Source of the DNA: Prochlorococcus sp. AG-679-M10
GTDB taxonomy: Bacteria > Cyanobacteriota > Cyanobacteriia > PCC-6307 > Cyanobiaceae
Reading direction: 5' to 3'
Assembly (NCBI GenBank): GCA_003210655.1
Contig: QCUQ01000007.1
Coordinates: forward strand, 1-54,498
Length of the DNA: 54,498 nucleotides
Within the stretch, counting starts at the first letter, position 1; every line of letters starts with the position of its first letter. Shown in pieces: positions 10,621 through 20,708 of the stretch. The notes under the pieces are model-generated. The model saw only the letters and a program-made list of their open reading frames with translations. It did not search any database and was not told the DNA's origin. The position numbers were made by a program, and so were the translations under genes.

Positions 10621-12204
10621 ATGAATGAGCCTTTCCCTAATAAAGACTACTTAGGCAGATTGGCAATAGTTCTTCATGCTCACCTCCCATATGTTAGAAA
10701 AAATGAAAAAAATTCCTTAGAAGAAGATTGGCTATTTCAAGCAATACTCGAATGTTATATTCCATTACTTCAAGCGATGGAATCAAGCAAAAAACAAGAT
10801 AATAGCAATACAAAATTAACAATCAGTTTATCTCCAACATTATTATCTCTTCTTGAAAATAAAAATATTCAAAAGAAATATTCATCTTGGATTAAAACGA
10901 GAATAGAATTTTTGAGTGATTTACCTCAAAAAGAAAAAACTGCCTCTGAATTTCTTCTTAGAAATATTAAAAATAATTATAGGTATTGGGAAAAATGCTC
11001 AGGTGATTTAATAGAGAGATTTAAAAATTTAAATTTGACTGGAAATCTAGATATTCTTACATGTGCAGCAACACATGGATATCTACCAATTCTTAGAGAA
11101 AACCCTGAAACAGTATCAGGTCAAATAAATACTGCCATAAGGAGTCATGAAGTTATTTTTGGATCAAGACCCTTAGGCATTTGGCTTCCTGAGTGCGCTT
11201 ATTATGAAAATCTTGATGAGATATTACTTAATTGCGGAATTAGATATGCTGTTTTAGACGGTCATGGGATTTTGAATGGATCACCAAGGCCAAGGTATGG
11301 AGTTTATGCCCCTATTTGTTCAAAAAAAGGTGTAGCTTTTTTTGGGAGAGATAGTGAATCAACATTGCCAGTCTGGTCTTCAAGAGAAGGATATCCCGGA
11401 AATCCAGTTTATAGAGAATTTCATAAAGACTTAGGGTGGGAATTATCTTCCTCAGAATTACAAAATAAAGGTATTCCAACAAGTAGGCCTTTAGGATTGA
11501 AATTTTATAGAATTACGAATAATAAAGTATCATTAGGCAAAAAAGAATTTTATATAGAAGATGAAGCTATAAAAAAAGTTGAGGAACATTCAGATAATTA
11601 TCTTTTATCAAGATCTAAACAATTAAAGAATCTTTCTTTGTCTGCATCATTTGACCCTTTGTTAATTGCACCATTTGATGCTGAACTATTTGGACATTGG
11701 TGGTATGAAGGGCCAAAATTTATTGAAAATATACTTAAAAAATCTAAAAATTATTTAATTAAGCTTACTAATCTAAAAGAAATTCTCCTTCAAAAGCCTA
11801 ATCTTCAAATTTGCGATCCTTCTCCCTCAAGTTGGGGACAGGGCGGGTTTCATAATTACTGGCTTAACGATAAGAATGCTTGGATAGTTCCAGAAATTAC
11901 AAAAGCGGGGTCTGTTTTTGTTGAATTATCTAACAGAAAGTTTAACGATGAATTTTCTATAAGATTATTAAAGCAAGCAGCAAGAGAGCTTCTTCTCTCT
12001 GAATCATCTGATTGGAGTTTCATTTTAAAGGCAGGGACTACAACTGAACTTGCTAAAGAAAGGATTGATAGACATCTTTTTAGATTCTGGAAATTAATTG
12101 AAATGTTAGAAAAAAAATCTATTATTGACTTTGAATTTCTTAAAAATATTGAGGAAGAAGATAAAATATTTCCAGATCTTAGACTTAAAGATTGGCAATT
12201 ATAA
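10621..12204 (+). CDS. Glycoside hydrolase family 57 1,4-alpha-glucan branching enzyme
   Basis: 527-aa GH57 enzyme predicted to form alpha-1,6 branches in glycogen. Conserved GH57 regions are visible: region 1 HAHLPYVR (19-26), region 3 GIWLPECAYY with catalytic nucleophile Glu191, and region 4 FDAELFGHWWYEGP with the catalytic acid Asp353. The C-terminal helical domain (DUF1957, about 420-520) is typical of branching enzymes rather than GH57 amylases. It starts at ATG and ends 6 bp from the convergent lycopene cyclase gene. It would act alongside or in place of a GH13 GlgB elsewhere. Confidence 0.9.
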   Translation: MNEPFPNKDYLGRLAIVLHAHLPYVRKNEKNSLEEDWLFQAILECYIPLLQAMESSKKQDNSNTKLTISLSPTLLSLLENKNIQKKYSSWIKTRIEFLSDLPQKEKTASEFLLRNIKNNYRYWEKCSGDLIERFKNLNLTGNLDILTCAATHGYLPILRENPETVSGQINTAIRSHEVIFGSRPLGIWLPECAYYENLDEILLNCGIRYAVLDGHGILNGSPRPRYGVYAPICSKKGVAFFGRDSESTLPVWSSREGYPGNPVYREFHKDLGWELSSSELQNKGIPTSRPLGLKFYRITNNKVSLGKKEFYIEDEAIKKVEEHSDNYLLSRSKQLKNLSLSASFDPLLIAPFDAELFGHWWYEGPKFIENILKKSKNYLIKLTNLKEILLQKPNLQICDPSPSSWGQGGFHNYWLNDKNAWIVPEITKAGSVFVELSNRKFNDEFSIRLLKQAARELLLSESSDWSFILKAGTTTELAKERIDRHLFRFWKLIEMLEKKSIIDFEFLKNIEEEDKIFPDLRLKDWQL

Positions 12205-12210
12205 AAAATT

Positions 12211-13422
12211 TTATTTTATACTTAACATTCCAAGCTTAACTTTTAAAGGTGAATTTATAAACATCTTACTCATCACATAAATTAGTTTTGGTAAAGGAAG
12301 TGTATTGGTAAGGAAGCCTACCCATTCTTTAGTTGATAATCTGAAGAAATTAGAAAAGAAACTTCTTAATCTACTCTCATCAAAGCTCATTAATCTCTGG
12401 AGTCCGTATTGATAGAGTCTATGTCTTTGAGTTAATTCATACGGCCATAAGACTGACCATCCTTTAGTTGCTAATTCTAGGGAGCTATAGTTTGGTTCTT
12501 TCAAAAAGATTGCTAATTTTTCAGCAAGAAGTGGAGCTCTTCTTAATAGAGATCCAATCATATATCCTGATGCGGGATGGACCATACTTGCGGCACCTCC
12601 AAAACCAAGAACTGATTGATTTTTATATGGTAGTGGTAAGTTCATAGGGAATAAGCAATTCTCCTCATGAAAAATTTCCTCTACTTTTACACCTTTGTTA
12701 TTTAATCTACTTAAGAGTCTTTTTTTTAGATGGTCTTGAGAAAATGCAGGATAACTAGCAAGTGATGTCTCTTCAACGAAATAAGTTTCGCTCCCCAAAT
12801 CCATTGCATAAAGAAAAGAGGGAGATGACAATAACTCTTCATCATTTAAATGGTCAGAACGAAAATCCATTAAAACAAACTGATCTTTATTTACAGGAGG
12901 AGTAGAAAATTTACCGACGATCCCATAAGCAGCTTGCTGGGCTATTTCTTTTATAAGTGGCCTTTTAATAAATTTACTATTATGCCCACTCGCATCAATT
13001 ACTAATCTTGCCTTTAACGTTAACCCTGATAAACAAATAACTTCAGAAATTTTGTTTTCTGATTTAATTAATTTTGCAGTTTCATTCAACCATTGAATAT
13101 CCTTGCAGGTCTTAAGAAGCTCATTCTGAAAAGCTTCCTGATTTATTAAGCCGTAATCATAACAATGTTTTGTGGAATTATTCCCTTTGTCTTTTGTTCC
13201 ATCTCCAAAATAGCTAACAGTTTTTGACCATCTATGAGATAACAAAGACTCTAGACCTAACTCCTCTAGCTCAGATGCCCAGATTCCATAGGTGTTTTCC
13301 CATTTTTCATGGGGGGATTTTGTTGATATTCCCTTGATAGAAAGATTTTGTTTGGCTAATTCTGAAGCCAAACATAATGCTGCAGGACCAGAACCTAAAA
13401 TTAAAATATCAAGAATTTCCAT
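12211..13422 (-). CDS. crtL: Lycopene cyclase (CrtL family)
   Basis: Flavoprotein that cyclises the ends of lycopene to beta (or epsilon) ionone rings, towards beta-carotene, zeaxanthin and, in Prochlorococcus, alpha-carotene. The 403-aa protein has an N-terminal dinucleotide-binding motif LILGSGPAAL (7-16) and the mid-protein LLMDFR-like segment VLMDFRSDH. The FPMNLPLP and GGAASMVHPASGYM blocks are typical of CrtL. Prochlorococcus carries two paralogs, a beta and a beta/epsilon cyclase; which one this is cannot be settled by eye, though beta is my first choice. gyrA lies 24 bp upstream on the same strand. Confidence 0.9.
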   Translation of the reverse strand: MEILDILILGSGPAALCLASELAKQNLSIKGISTKSPHEKWENTYGIWASELEELGLESLLSHRWSKTVSYFGDGTKDKGNNSTKHCYDYGLINQEAFQNELLKTCKDIQWLNETAKLIKSENKISEVICLSGLTLKARLVIDASGHNSKFIKRPLIKEIAQQAAYGIVGKFSTPPVNKDQFVLMDFRSDHLNDEELLSSPSFLYAMDLGSETYFVEETSLASYPAFSQDHLKKRLLSRLNNKGVKVEEIFHEENCLFPMNLPLPYKNQSVLGFGGAASMVHPASGYMIGSLLRRAPLLAEKLAIFLKEPNYSSLELATKGWSVLWPYELTQRHRLYQYGLQRLMSFDESRLRSFFSNFFRLSTKEWVGFLTNTLPLPKLIYVMSKMFINSPLKVKLGMLSIK

Positions 13423-13446
13423 AAGAACTTTCTAATCTAATTGTTG

Positions 13447-16047
13447 TTAGGTTTCTTCTTCATTAGAAATTAATTGATTTTCTTCTTCAATTTGTTCATG
13501 AGGAACCAACACAACCTCGGATAAATGATCTCCATCATCTAGTCGTTGTAATTTTACACCTGTAGCAGCTCTTGATTGTTGAGAAATTTTATCAGCATAA
13601 GTTCTTACAATTACACCTTTTTCGGTAACCAAAAGTAATTCTTCACCTTCTCCAAGAACCTTAAGTCCGATTAATGAATCATCTTTGATTCTGAATTTTA
13701 TTGCTCTTAGTCCCATGCCCGCACGTTTTTGTAATCTAAACTTTGTTACTGGAACTCTTTTACCAAGACCGAAAGCACTGGCTACTAGAACCCAAGGTCC
13801 ATTTGAAGACTTATTTTCAAGATCTTCCTCATTCTCAATATCTTCCTCATCAAGATTTGCCAATTGATCAACTAAGTCACAACTTAAAACATCCATTGAA
13901 ACAAGTTTATCCCCATCTTTTAGGTTCATTGATTTAACACCTCTAGCAGTTCTTCCAAGAGGTCTTAATTCATTAATATCTAACCTGAAATGAATAGTCA
14001 TGCCCCTGCTTGAGCCAATTAAAACACTATCTCCTTCTATTGATAATCTAACCCATGTTAAAGCATCTCCTTCTTCTAGATTAATTGCAATTAGACCATT
14101 TGAACGTACTTTTGAAAAAGCGGATAGTGGAGTCCTTTTTATAAAGCCAGCTTTGGTGAGCATTAATAAATAGCATTCGTTATCAAAAGAATCTACTGAA
14201 ATAAGAGAAGTAATTTGTTCTTCTCTTGGTATAGGAAGTAGTTGAACAGAGGGAGTCCCTTTAGCTGTTCTACTACTCAAAGGCACTCGATAAGCTGGAA
14301 GTGCATAAGCTACACCTCTCTCACTGAAAAGTAAAAGAGTATCATGATCATTACAGCTTATGAATAATTTAACTTCATCATCTTGTTGATTCTTTGTTCC
14401 AGCTTTACCTCTAGACCCCCTGCTTGTTGATTCGAATTCACTTACAGGCATTCTTTTTAAGTATCCTGCAGTAGTTAATAAAACAACGGATCTTTCGTTG
14501 GCTATTAAATCAATATCATCTAGCCCCCCGCCTAAATTAAGAATCTCTGTTTTTCTCGGAGATGAAAATCTTTCATCTAATTTAGAAAGCTCTTCAAGAA
14601 TAATTTCATTTATTCTTTCCTTATCATTCAATATATTTTTGTAATCTGTAATTTTTCTTATAAGCTCATCATGTTCTGCTTTAATTTTATCTGCCTCTAA
14701 AGCTGTTAATCGTCTTAATTGCATTTGTAAAATAGCATCTGCTTGAATTACAGATAATTCATGATCATTTTGCAATTGTTCTCTTGCTGAATTTGTATCT
14801 TTTGCAGATCTTATTAAATTTATAATGTCGTCCATAGAGTCAAGGGCTAATAGAAGACCTTTGATTATGTGATCTCTCTCTTCTGCTTTTTTCAATAAGA
14901 AGGTTGTTCTTCTTTTGATTGTTTCAATTCTAAATTCTAAAAATACATCTAGCATTTTTCTGAGAGAAAGGGTTGTAGGTTCTCCGTTGACAAGAGCTAA
15001 AATATTTGCACTAAAGTTATTTTGTAGAGGTGTTATTTTAAATAAATTATTTAGAACAACTTGAGGATAGGCGTCTCTTTTAAGCTCAATTACAATTCTC
15101 ATCCCATCTCTATCACTTTCATCTCTAATATCTGATATCCCATCTAATCTTTTCTCATTTACTAGATCTGCGATTCTTTCTATAAGAGCTGCTTTATTAG
15201 TTTGAAATGGAAGCTCAGTAATTATTACGGCATCTTTTTCTGCTCTTCCAGGAGATTTGATTTGTTCAATATCTGCAACACCTCTCATCGTTATTGACCC
15301 TTTCCCAGATTTGAAGGTCTCTCTGATACCATCTCTTCCTAATATTTGTCCTCCAGTTGGAAAATCTGGTCCTTTAATTAACTCAAAAAGTTCTTTATCT
15401 TCTGTTGAGGGATTTTTGATTATAGCTTTAAGGCCATCGATTAATTCTCCTAAATTATGCGGAGGTATATTAGTTGCCATTCCAACAGCAATACCTGATG
15501 ATCCATTTAATAGGAGTTGGGGGATCCTAGCTGGTAAAACATTTGGTTCTTGTTGTGAGCCATCAAAATTATCGGAAAAATCCACAGTCTCAGATTCAAT
15601 ATCCTCGAGCAAACTTTCATCTGTTAGGGATTGAAGACGTGATTCTGTATATCTCATCGCGGCAGGGGGATCATTATCTACGGACCCGAAGTTCCCATGT
15701 CCATCTATTAATGGCATTCTCATAGAAAAATCCTGTGCCATCCGTACTAAGGCATCGTAAACAGCAGTATCTCCATGAGGATGGTACTTTCCTAAAACCT
15801 CTCCAACTACCCTCGCGCATTTTCTATATGGCCTACTGCTTGTTAAACCAAGCTCATACATCGCATATAAGATCCTTCTGTGAACTGGCTTTAATCCATC
15901 TCTTGCATCAGGGAGAGCACGTCCGACGATAACACTCATCGCATACTCTAGATAAGAGCGTGACATCTCATTTCTTAAATCAGTCTGAATGATTCGATCG
16001 TTATTTTCACTCAAACCAGAATTCTCAGAATCAACAATATCAGACAT
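13447..16047 (-). CDS. gyrA: DNA gyrase subunit A
   Basis: Breaks and rejoins DNA for negative supercoiling, with GyrB. The 866-aa protein has the winged-helix/breakage-reunion domain with catalytic Tyr133 in [10 protein letters not shown] and the [17 protein letters not shown] segment (residues 89-105, the quinolone-contact region). The C-terminal beta-pinwheel has repeated blades. The expected GyrA box (QRRGGRG-like) appears only in degenerate form, [10 protein letters not shown], which leaves GyrA versus ParC-like paralog slightly open. An acidic stretch ([11 protein letters not shown]) interrupts the pinwheel. It starts at ATG. Confidence 0.92.
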   Translation of the reverse strand: MSDIVDSENSGLSENNDRIIQTDLRNEMSRSYLEYAMSVIVGRALPDARDGLKPVHRRILYAMYELGLTSSRPYRKCARVVGEVLGKYHPHGDTAVYDALVRMAQDFSMRMPLIDGHGNFGSVDNDPPAAMRYTESRLQSLTDESLLEDIESETVDFSDNFDGSQQEPNVLPARIPQLLLNGSSGIAVGMATNIPPHNLGELIDGLKAIIKNPSTEDKELFELIKGPDFPTGGQILGRDGIRETFKSGKGSITMRGVADIEQIKSPGRAEKDAVIITELPFQTNKAALIERIADLVNEKRLDGISDIRDESDRDGMRIVIELKRDAYPQVVLNNLFKITPLQNNFSANILALVNGEPTTLSLRKMLDVFLEFRIETIKRRTTFLLKKAEERDHIIKGLLLALDSMDDIINLIRSAKDTNSAREQLQNDHELSVIQADAILQMQLRRLTALEADKIKAEHDELIRKITDYKNILNDKERINEIILEELSKLDERFSSPRKTEILNLGGGLDDIDLIANERSVVLLTTAGYLKRMPVSEFESTSRGSRGKAGTKNQQDDEVKLFISCNDHDTLLLFSERGVAYALPAYRVPLSSRTAKGTPSVQLLPIPREEQITSLISVDSFDNECYLLMLTKAGFIKRTPLSAFSKVRSNGLIAINLEEGDALTWVRLSIEGDSVLIGSSRGMTIHFRLDINELRPLGRTARGVKSMNLKDGDKLVSMDVLSCDLVDQLANLDEEDIENEEDLENKSSNGPWVLVASAFGLGKRVPVTKFRLQKRAGMGLRAIKFRIKDDSLIGLKVLGEGEELLLVTEKGVIVRTYADKISQQSRAATGVKLQRLDDGDHLSEVVLVPHEQIEEENQLISNEEET

Positions 16048-16226
16048 ATAAAAGATCTTTATTTAATAATAATCCCTGATTGTCAGAATGAATAAAAAAA
16101 AGCTAATAATTAATTTTCAAATACTCACATTTATACACAAATAATAAAAAAACTCTTTTGTTTTTAAATAATTATTGGCTTATTACACCTTTAGTTGTTA
16201 ATTTAATCAGAATAAATAAAAAAATC

Positions 16227-17390
16227 GTGAATATTGAAATTGGTTTAAACAAAAAAGTTAGAAGAGCTTATGGTATTGATGAAATAGCGTTAGTTCCGGG
16301 GACTCGAACTCTTGATTATGATTTAACTAATCCTTCTTGGTCAATTGGAAATATTAAAAGAGACATTCCAATTATTGCAAGTGCAATGGATAGTGTGGTT
16401 GATGTAGATACAGCTGTAGAGCTCTCTAAGTTAGGAGCTCTTGGTGTTCTTAATATGGAGGGTATTCAAACTAGATATGAAAATCCAAAAGAAATATTGA
16501 GTCAAATCTCAACTGTTGGGAAAGGTGAATTTGTTCCTCTAATGCAAAAAATATACAGTGAACCTATAAAAGAAGACCTAATAATTCAAAGAATTAATGA
16601 AATTAAAGAAAAAGGAGGGTTAGCAGCTTTAAGTGGAACTCCTCAAGCTGCTATTAAATTTAAAGAAACACTTATCAAATCAAAAATAGATTTATTTTTT
16701 CTACAGGGAACAGTAGTTTCAACCGAGCATTTAGGTATGGATGGAAAAGAGACGTTAAATATTAAAAGTCTATGTAAATCTTTAAAAATCCCCGTTGTTG
16801 CTGGAAACTGTGTAACTTATGAAGTCGCAGATCTACTTATGAAAGCAGGCGTAGCAGGACTTATGGTGGGAATTGGTCCTGGGGCTGCATGTACTTCCAG
16901 AGGTGTTTTAGGCATCGGGATCCCTCAGGCAACAGCAATATCTGACTGCAGTTCAGCAAGAGATGATTATTTTGAAGAAACTGGTCGTTATGTCCCCATA
17001 ATTGCTGATGGAGGAATTATTACTGGTGGAGATATTTGTAAATGTCTTGCTTGTGGTGCTGATGCTGTAATGATTGGTTCCCCCATAGCAAAATCATCAA
17101 GTGCCCCAGGAAATGGATTTCATTGGGGAATGGCTACTCCCAGTCCAATTTTACCAAGAGGTACAAGAATTGAAGTTGGCTCTACAGGCTCTTTAGAAAG
17201 AATCATAAAAGGACCTGCATTACTTGATGACGGAACACACAATTTAATTGGAGCTATACGGACATCCATGAGTACTCTTGGAGCTAAAAATATTAAAGAA
17301 ATGCAAAAAGTTGAAATTGTTATTGCACCATCTCTCTTGACAGAGGGCAAGGTTTATCAAAAAGCCCAAAGACTTGGAATGGGTAAATAA
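16227..17390 (+). CDS. guaB: GuaB3-type IMP dehydrogenase family protein
   Basis: IMPDH/GMP-reductase TIM-barrel protein. I chose the GTG at 16227 (387 aa) because the family begins near MNIEIGLNKKVRRAYG; the upstream in-frame extension to 16158 is AT-rich and unlike the family. The catalytic loop is GPGAACTSR with Cys222, against GPGSICTTR in classical IMPDH, and no CBS pair is present. This fits the GuaB3 subfamily found in actinobacteria and cyanobacteria, which oxidises IMP to XMP for guanine nucleotides. The small RNA Yfr1 follows on the same strand. Confidence 0.88.
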   Translation: MNIEIGLNKKVRRAYGIDEIALVPGTRTLDYDLTNPSWSIGNIKRDIPIIASAMDSVVDVDTAVELSKLGALGVLNMEGIQTRYENPKEILSQISTVGKGEFVPLMQKIYSEPIKEDLIIQRINEIKEKGGLAALSGTPQAAIKFKETLIKSKIDLFFLQGTVVSTEHLGMDGKETLNIKSLCKSLKIPVVAGNCVTYEVADLLMKAGVAGLMVGIGPGAACTSRGVLGIGIPQATAISDCSSARDDYFEETGRYVPIIADGGIITGGDICKCLACGADAVMIGSPIAKSSSAPGNGFHWGMATPSPILPRGTRIEVGSTGSLERIIKGPALLDDGTHNLIGAIRTSMSTLGAKNIKEMQKVEIVIAPSLLTEGKVYQKAQRLGMGK

Positions 17391-17437
17391 CATAAAATGT
17401 AATCTCTTAATATGGAAAAATTTTCTCTTTAGGAGTT

Positions 17438-17443
17438 ATCATT
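17438..17443 (+). promoter_or_regulatory. Candidate -10 element of Yfr1
   Basis: TATCAT, with T at the last position, sits 7 bp before the G-run that begins the predicted Yfr1 transcript. Its placement fits a sigma-70 type -10 box. No clear -35 is visible, which is usual in Prochlorococcus. Confidence 0.45.
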
Positions 17444-17450
17444 AAAAGAT

Positions 17451-17505
17451 GGGGGAAACCCCATACTCCTCACACACCAAATCGCCCGATTTATCGGGCT
17501 TTTTT
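17451..17505 (+). ncRNA. yfr1: Small RNA Yfr1
   Basis: About 55 nt. A 5' stem (GGGG, AAA loop, CCCC, about 17452-17462) is followed by the single-stranded core ACTCCTCACACACC (17465-17478). A Rho-independent terminator stem GCCCG-ATTTAT-CGGGC (17484-17499) with a T-run follows. This is the known structure of the ultra-conserved cyanobacterial sRNA Yfr1, which is described between guaB and trxA in Prochlorococcus, exactly as here. In MED4 it is abundant and pairs with porin and other mRNAs. Ends are estimated to within a few bases. Confidence 0.95.
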
Positions 17506-17598
17506 AAGTCTGTTTTGTTACTTATATGTTTTTATCTGTAATGAAATCATCACTTAAAAGAATAGCTTGCTAAATTTTCTTAAAGGAATATCTAAATT

Positions 17599-17922
17599 AT
17601 GTCATCAGCCGCCGCCGTAACTGATTCTTCATTCGACAAAGAAGTTTTGCAAAGTGATCTGCCAGTCTTAGTTGATTTTTGGGCTCCATGGTGTGGACCC
17701 TGCAGGATGGTTGCACCAGTTGTAGAGGAGATTTCGAAAGACTTTGAAGGTAAAATCAAAGTATTTAAATTAAATACAGATGAGAATCCAAATGTTGCAA
17801 GTCAATATGGAATCAGAAGTATCCCGACCTTAATGATCTTCAAAGGTGGTCAAAAAGTTGACACTGTTGTTGGAGCAGTACCAAAAGCGACTCTTTCAAG
17901 CACCTTATCAAAACATTTATAA
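17599..17922 (+). CDS. trxA: Thioredoxin
   Basis: 107-aa m-type thioredoxin with active site WCGPC at residues 31-35 and the cis-Pro segment [10 protein letters not shown]. It reduces disulphides in target enzymes such as Calvin-cycle enzymes and OpcA/G6PDH using electrons from ferredoxin- or NADPH-thioredoxin reductase. AAAGGA about 12 bp before ATG is a reasonable ribosome-binding site. Yfr1 ends about 90 bp upstream. hisH follows after 9 bp on the same strand. Confidence 0.97.
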   Translation: MSSAAAVTDSSFDKEVLQSDLPVLVDFWAPWCGPCRMVAPVVEEISKDFEGKIKVFKLNTDENPNVASQYGIRSIPTLMIFKGGQKVDTVVGAVPKATLSSTLSKHL

Positions 17923-17931
17923 AATAAGGTA

Positions 17932-18549
17932 TTGTCTAAAATAGGACTCATAGATTATGGGATGGGTAATATTCATTCTGTAACAAAAGCCTTAGAAAGT
18001 CTTGAACAAGAGATAATTTTAATTAAAAATAAAGATCAAACAAAAGACTGTAAAGCTCTAATACTTCCTGGAGTTGGTTCGTTTGATCCTGCAATTAACA
18101 ATCTCATAAAAACAGATTTAATAAGTGATATTAAAATTTGGATTGATAGTGGGAAATCATTTTTAGGTATTTGTCTTGGATTACAACTACTTTTTGAATC
18201 AAGTGATGAAGGCTCAACTAATGGACTTGGAATAGTAAGAGGCCATATAAAAAAAATCCCTGAATTATCTGATCAAAGAACCCCTCATGTCGGATGGTGC
18301 GAACTTTTACCAACAAGTACTAATAGCATATTAAAAGAAGATGAATTAAATAATTGGGTATATTTTGTTCATTCTTATCATGCAGTGCCCTCAAATACTA
18401 ATTTAATAACTGCGTATGTTAGTTATGGCTCTGAAAAATTAACAGCAATGATAGAACGAGATAATTTACTGGCATGCCAGTTTCATCCTGAAAAATCAGG
18501 GAAAACTGGCGAAAAACTTTTACGTCGATGGGTTAAAAGTATTCAATAA
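17932..18549 (+). CDS. hisH: Imidazole glycerol phosphate synthase, glutaminase subunit
   Basis: Supplies ammonia from glutamine to HisF in histidine and AICAR synthesis. The 205-aa class I glutamine amidotransferase has its full triad: Cys81 in GICLGLQ, and His185 and Glu187 in QFHPEKSG. The start is TTG, the only sensible one given the N-terminal KIGLIDYGMGNIHS block. It is 9 bp from trxA and likely cotranscribed. Confidence 0.96.
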   Translation: MSKIGLIDYGMGNIHSVTKALESLEQEIILIKNKDQTKDCKALILPGVGSFDPAINNLIKTDLISDIKIWIDSGKSFLGICLGLQLLFESSDEGSTNGLGIVRGHIKKIPELSDQRTPHVGWCELLPTSTNSILKEDELNNWVYFVHSYHAVPSNTNLITAYVSYGSEKLTAMIERDNLLACQFHPEKSGKTGEKLLRRWVKSIQ

Positions 18550-18564
18550 TTTGATTTGTGATAT

Positions 18565-19152
18565 ATGAAAACAAATTTGAGGTTAATTGGAGGACGAAGG
18601 CTTGAAAGCCCGAGAAATATTGATACTAGGCCAACAACCTTAATGGTTAGAGAAGCAATTTTTAATATTTTGAAAAATACTGTAGAAAATTCTAATTGGT
18701 TAGATTTATTTAGTGGAACAGGTGCGGTGTCCTGTGAAGCCTATAATCATGGAGCAAAAAAAATAGTTGCAATTGAAAAAAATAAAAACAATTCAAAAAT
18801 TTGTTTAAAAAATCTTCACTCATTGCAAAATATTGATAATCGAAAAAATGATATTGAAGTTATTTGCAAAGATGTATTAGTTTGGACTAAGCCAAATACT
18901 GAGAGGAATATCTACTCTTCAAATGACTTTAATAAAATAAAATTTGACTTTATCTATTTAGATCCTCCATATAGAGCTGATTACCATGAATTAGTTTTAA
19001 ATCAAATATTTAATTGTAATTTTATAAAGAAAGGTACGATTGTTATCTGCGAACATTCATTAGATATTGATATTAAGACGAATATTCTATGGAGGATTGA
19101 TGATGTTAGGACTTATGGTCAATCAAAATTGACTTTTTTAATCAATATCTAA
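18565..19152 (+). CDS. rsmD: 16S rRNA (guanine966-N2)-methyltransferase
   Basis: 195-aa SAM-dependent methyltransferase. The SAM-binding motif is [10 protein letters not shown] (47-56) and the catalytic DPPY is at 133-136. Opening residues [12 protein letters not shown] and [15 protein letters not shown] match RsmD, which methylates G966 of 16S rRNA. It begins 15 bp after hisH. Its last 15 bp overlap the end of petG on the other strand. Confidence 0.93.
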   Translation: MKTNLRLIGGRRLESPRNIDTRPTTLMVREAIFNILKNTVENSNWLDLFSGTGAVSCEAYNHGAKKIVAIEKNKNNSKICLKNLHSLQNIDNRKNDIEVICKDVLVWTKPNTERNIYSSNDFNKIKFDFIYLDPPYRADYHELVLNQIFNCNFIKKGTIVICEHSLDIDIKTNILWRIDDVRTYGQSKLTFLINI

Positions 19153-19257
19153 CATTCCTGAGCCTCTCCTATATTGATTCCACGCGCTAACAAATAATCC
19201 TAGAAGGGTTATAGGAACTAATCCTAAAACTATTCCACATAAAAGAGGTTCAATCAT
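19138..19257 (-). CDS. petG: Cytochrome b6f complex subunit V
   Basis: A 39-aa single-helix protein starting [20 protein letters not shown] with a hydrophobic span followed by a basic segment (YRRGSG). This is an essential small subunit of the thylakoid cytochrome b6f complex. The ATG at 19255-19257 and TAA at 19138-19140 bound the gene. Its 3' end overlaps the end of rsmD by 15 bp on the opposite strand, so the transcripts are convergent. Confidence 0.95.
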   Translation of the reverse strand: MIEPLLCGIVLGLVPITLLGLFVSAWNQYRRGSGMLDID

Positions 19258-19312
19258 TTTCTGGCATTTTTTTCATTTCTCATTCACAATTGTTACACAG
19301 AGACTTTTTTTT

Positions 19313-19696
19313 GTGACAACTTCTTCATCATCTGCAGCAGAAAAAACTTTAAAAACGAAAATCTGGAAACGGGGTTTTATTGTTTGTGTGATTTTATTAA
19401 TTAGTTGCTATTTTTTTTATTTTAATCATGAAGAAAATAATAAATATATTCTTAAAACTCTTGAACTCAACGGTTCTTTTCAAGAAGGAGATACTCTCTT
19501 TAAAATGAATTGTGTTGGATGCCATGGTATTACTGCGAGAGGATTAGTTGGACCAGATTTACATTCAATAACCCTGCGTTTAAATGATGCAGAAATCATA
19601 AAACAAGTTATTGAGGGAGTTACCCCTCCTATGCCAAGTTTTGAAATTGATCCTCAAAACATGTCAAGTCTATTAACGTATTTACATAGCTTGTAA
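19313..19696 (+). CDS. cytM: Membrane-anchored c-type cytochrome (CytM-like)
   Basis: 127 aa from a GTG start. One N-terminal membrane helix (about 20-37) is followed by a class I cytochrome c domain with haem site CVGCH at 67-71 and axial Met107 in PPMPSF. Size and single anchor fit cytochrome cM, which in cyanobacteria is thought to lower photosynthetic or respiratory electron flow under stress; its exact role is debated. The symbol is less certain than the haem-protein call. It is divergent from petG across 55 bp. Confidence 0.82.
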   Translation: MTTSSSSAAEKTLKTKIWKRGFIVCVILLISCYFFYFNHEENNKYILKTLELNGSFQEGDTLFKMNCVGCHGITARGLVGPDLHSITLRLNDAEIIKQVIEGVTPPMPSFEIDPQNMSSLLTYLHSL

Positions 19697-19701
19697 TAAA
19701 T

Positions 19702-20445
19702 TTGAAGAAAAAAAAACTTAACTTGAATGTTGTATTGGTCGAACCAAACGGACCTTTAAATGTTGGAAATATCGCAAGATTATGTTCTAATTTTGAGGTT
19801 AATGAATTAAGGATTGTTTCTCCAAAATGTGATATTTTTTCCTTAGAAGCAAAAAAAATGGCTCTTAAAGGATATAGATTTATTGATAATTGTAAAATTT
19901 TTAATAGTATTGAGCATGCAATTTTTGATTGTGATTTGGTCCTTGCTACGTGTGGAAGGATTGATTTAAGTAATGATATTAAATGCGAATCTCCTGAGGA
20001 CATATCAAAATGGATTTCGTCTTTTGTTGGGATTAATAATTTAGGTATTTTATTTGGAAGAGAGGATAGAGGATTAAGTAATAAAGAACTACTTTTTGCC
20101 CATAAGATTCTTAATATTAAAACTTCTCAAAACTATCCTTCTTTAAACCTATCTCATGCAGTTTCAATAATTTTGTATGAATTAAATAAATCTTCAACAA
20201 TTATTTCAGAGAAAGATTTACAAGTTTTTGACCTTGCATCATCAAATCAAATTCATGAATCTTTTAAAGAAATAGAAGAAATGCTTATTAAAACTGGGTA
20301 TCTTTTGGAACATACAGCTAATTCAAAAATCAGTAAATTTAAGAAATTTTTATTAAAAGCGAAGACATCAAGTAATGATATTAATGTCTTGAGAGGAATC
20401 GTTCATCAAATTAACTGGTTTTTAAATAATTCAAAAGGCAAGTAA
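19702..20445 (+). CDS. TrmH/SpoU-family RNA methyltransferase (TrmJ-like)
   Basis: 247-aa SPOUT methyltransferase that 2'-O-methylates ribose in tRNA or rRNA. Family blocks are the N-terminal VVLVEPNGPLNVGNIAR, the middle LGILFGREDRGLSN (SAM-binding knot) and YPSLNLSHAVSIILYEL. The order resembles TrmJ (tRNA position 32). It starts at TTG, 5 bp after the cytochrome gene. A 260-bp AT-rich gap follows. Confidence 0.88.
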   Translation: MKKKKLNLNVVLVEPNGPLNVGNIARLCSNFEVNELRIVSPKCDIFSLEAKKMALKGYRFIDNCKIFNSIEHAIFDCDLVLATCGRIDLSNDIKCESPEDISKWISSFVGINNLGILFGREDRGLSNKELLFAHKILNIKTSQNYPSLNLSHAVSIILYELNKSSTIISEKDLQVFDLASSNQIHESFKEIEEMLIKTGYLLEHTANSKISKFKKFLLKAKTSSNDINVLRGIVHQINWFLNNSKGK

Positions 20446-20708
20446 ATTTATAAAGTTAAGTAAAATCGAGGAAAAGTTGACATTTTTAGTTAATACTTTT
20501 TTTAAAATTATAGTTTTGAATATATTCTAAACGTCAGATTTTATGATAATAAATATACTTAAAAAATTTAAATTAGATTAAGAAATAAATTTCTATATAA
20601 ATAAGCTCAAATACTAGTCAAAATGTTCAATTTAATTTGGATATTTACTAAAAACATTTTCTGAAGTATCATCTATTGATCATTCGAAAATATAGTAAAA
20701 CTAAAACT
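20446..20708. other. AT-rich gap upstream of chlI
   Basis: About 263 bp without a convincing gene. TTGACA at about 20477 resembles a -35 box, and several TATAAT-like sequences follow, so chlI promoters are likely here. Only a 13-codon ATG frame (about 20623) is seen and is not convincing. Confidence 0.5.

Noticed and set aside
15257-15634. 125-aa rightward frame opposite gyrA
   Set aside because: Antisense shadow of a conserved gyrA region.
16158-16226. N-terminal extension of the guaB-family protein
   Set aside because: The added 23 residues are unlike the family, and the GTG at 16227 gives the usual start.
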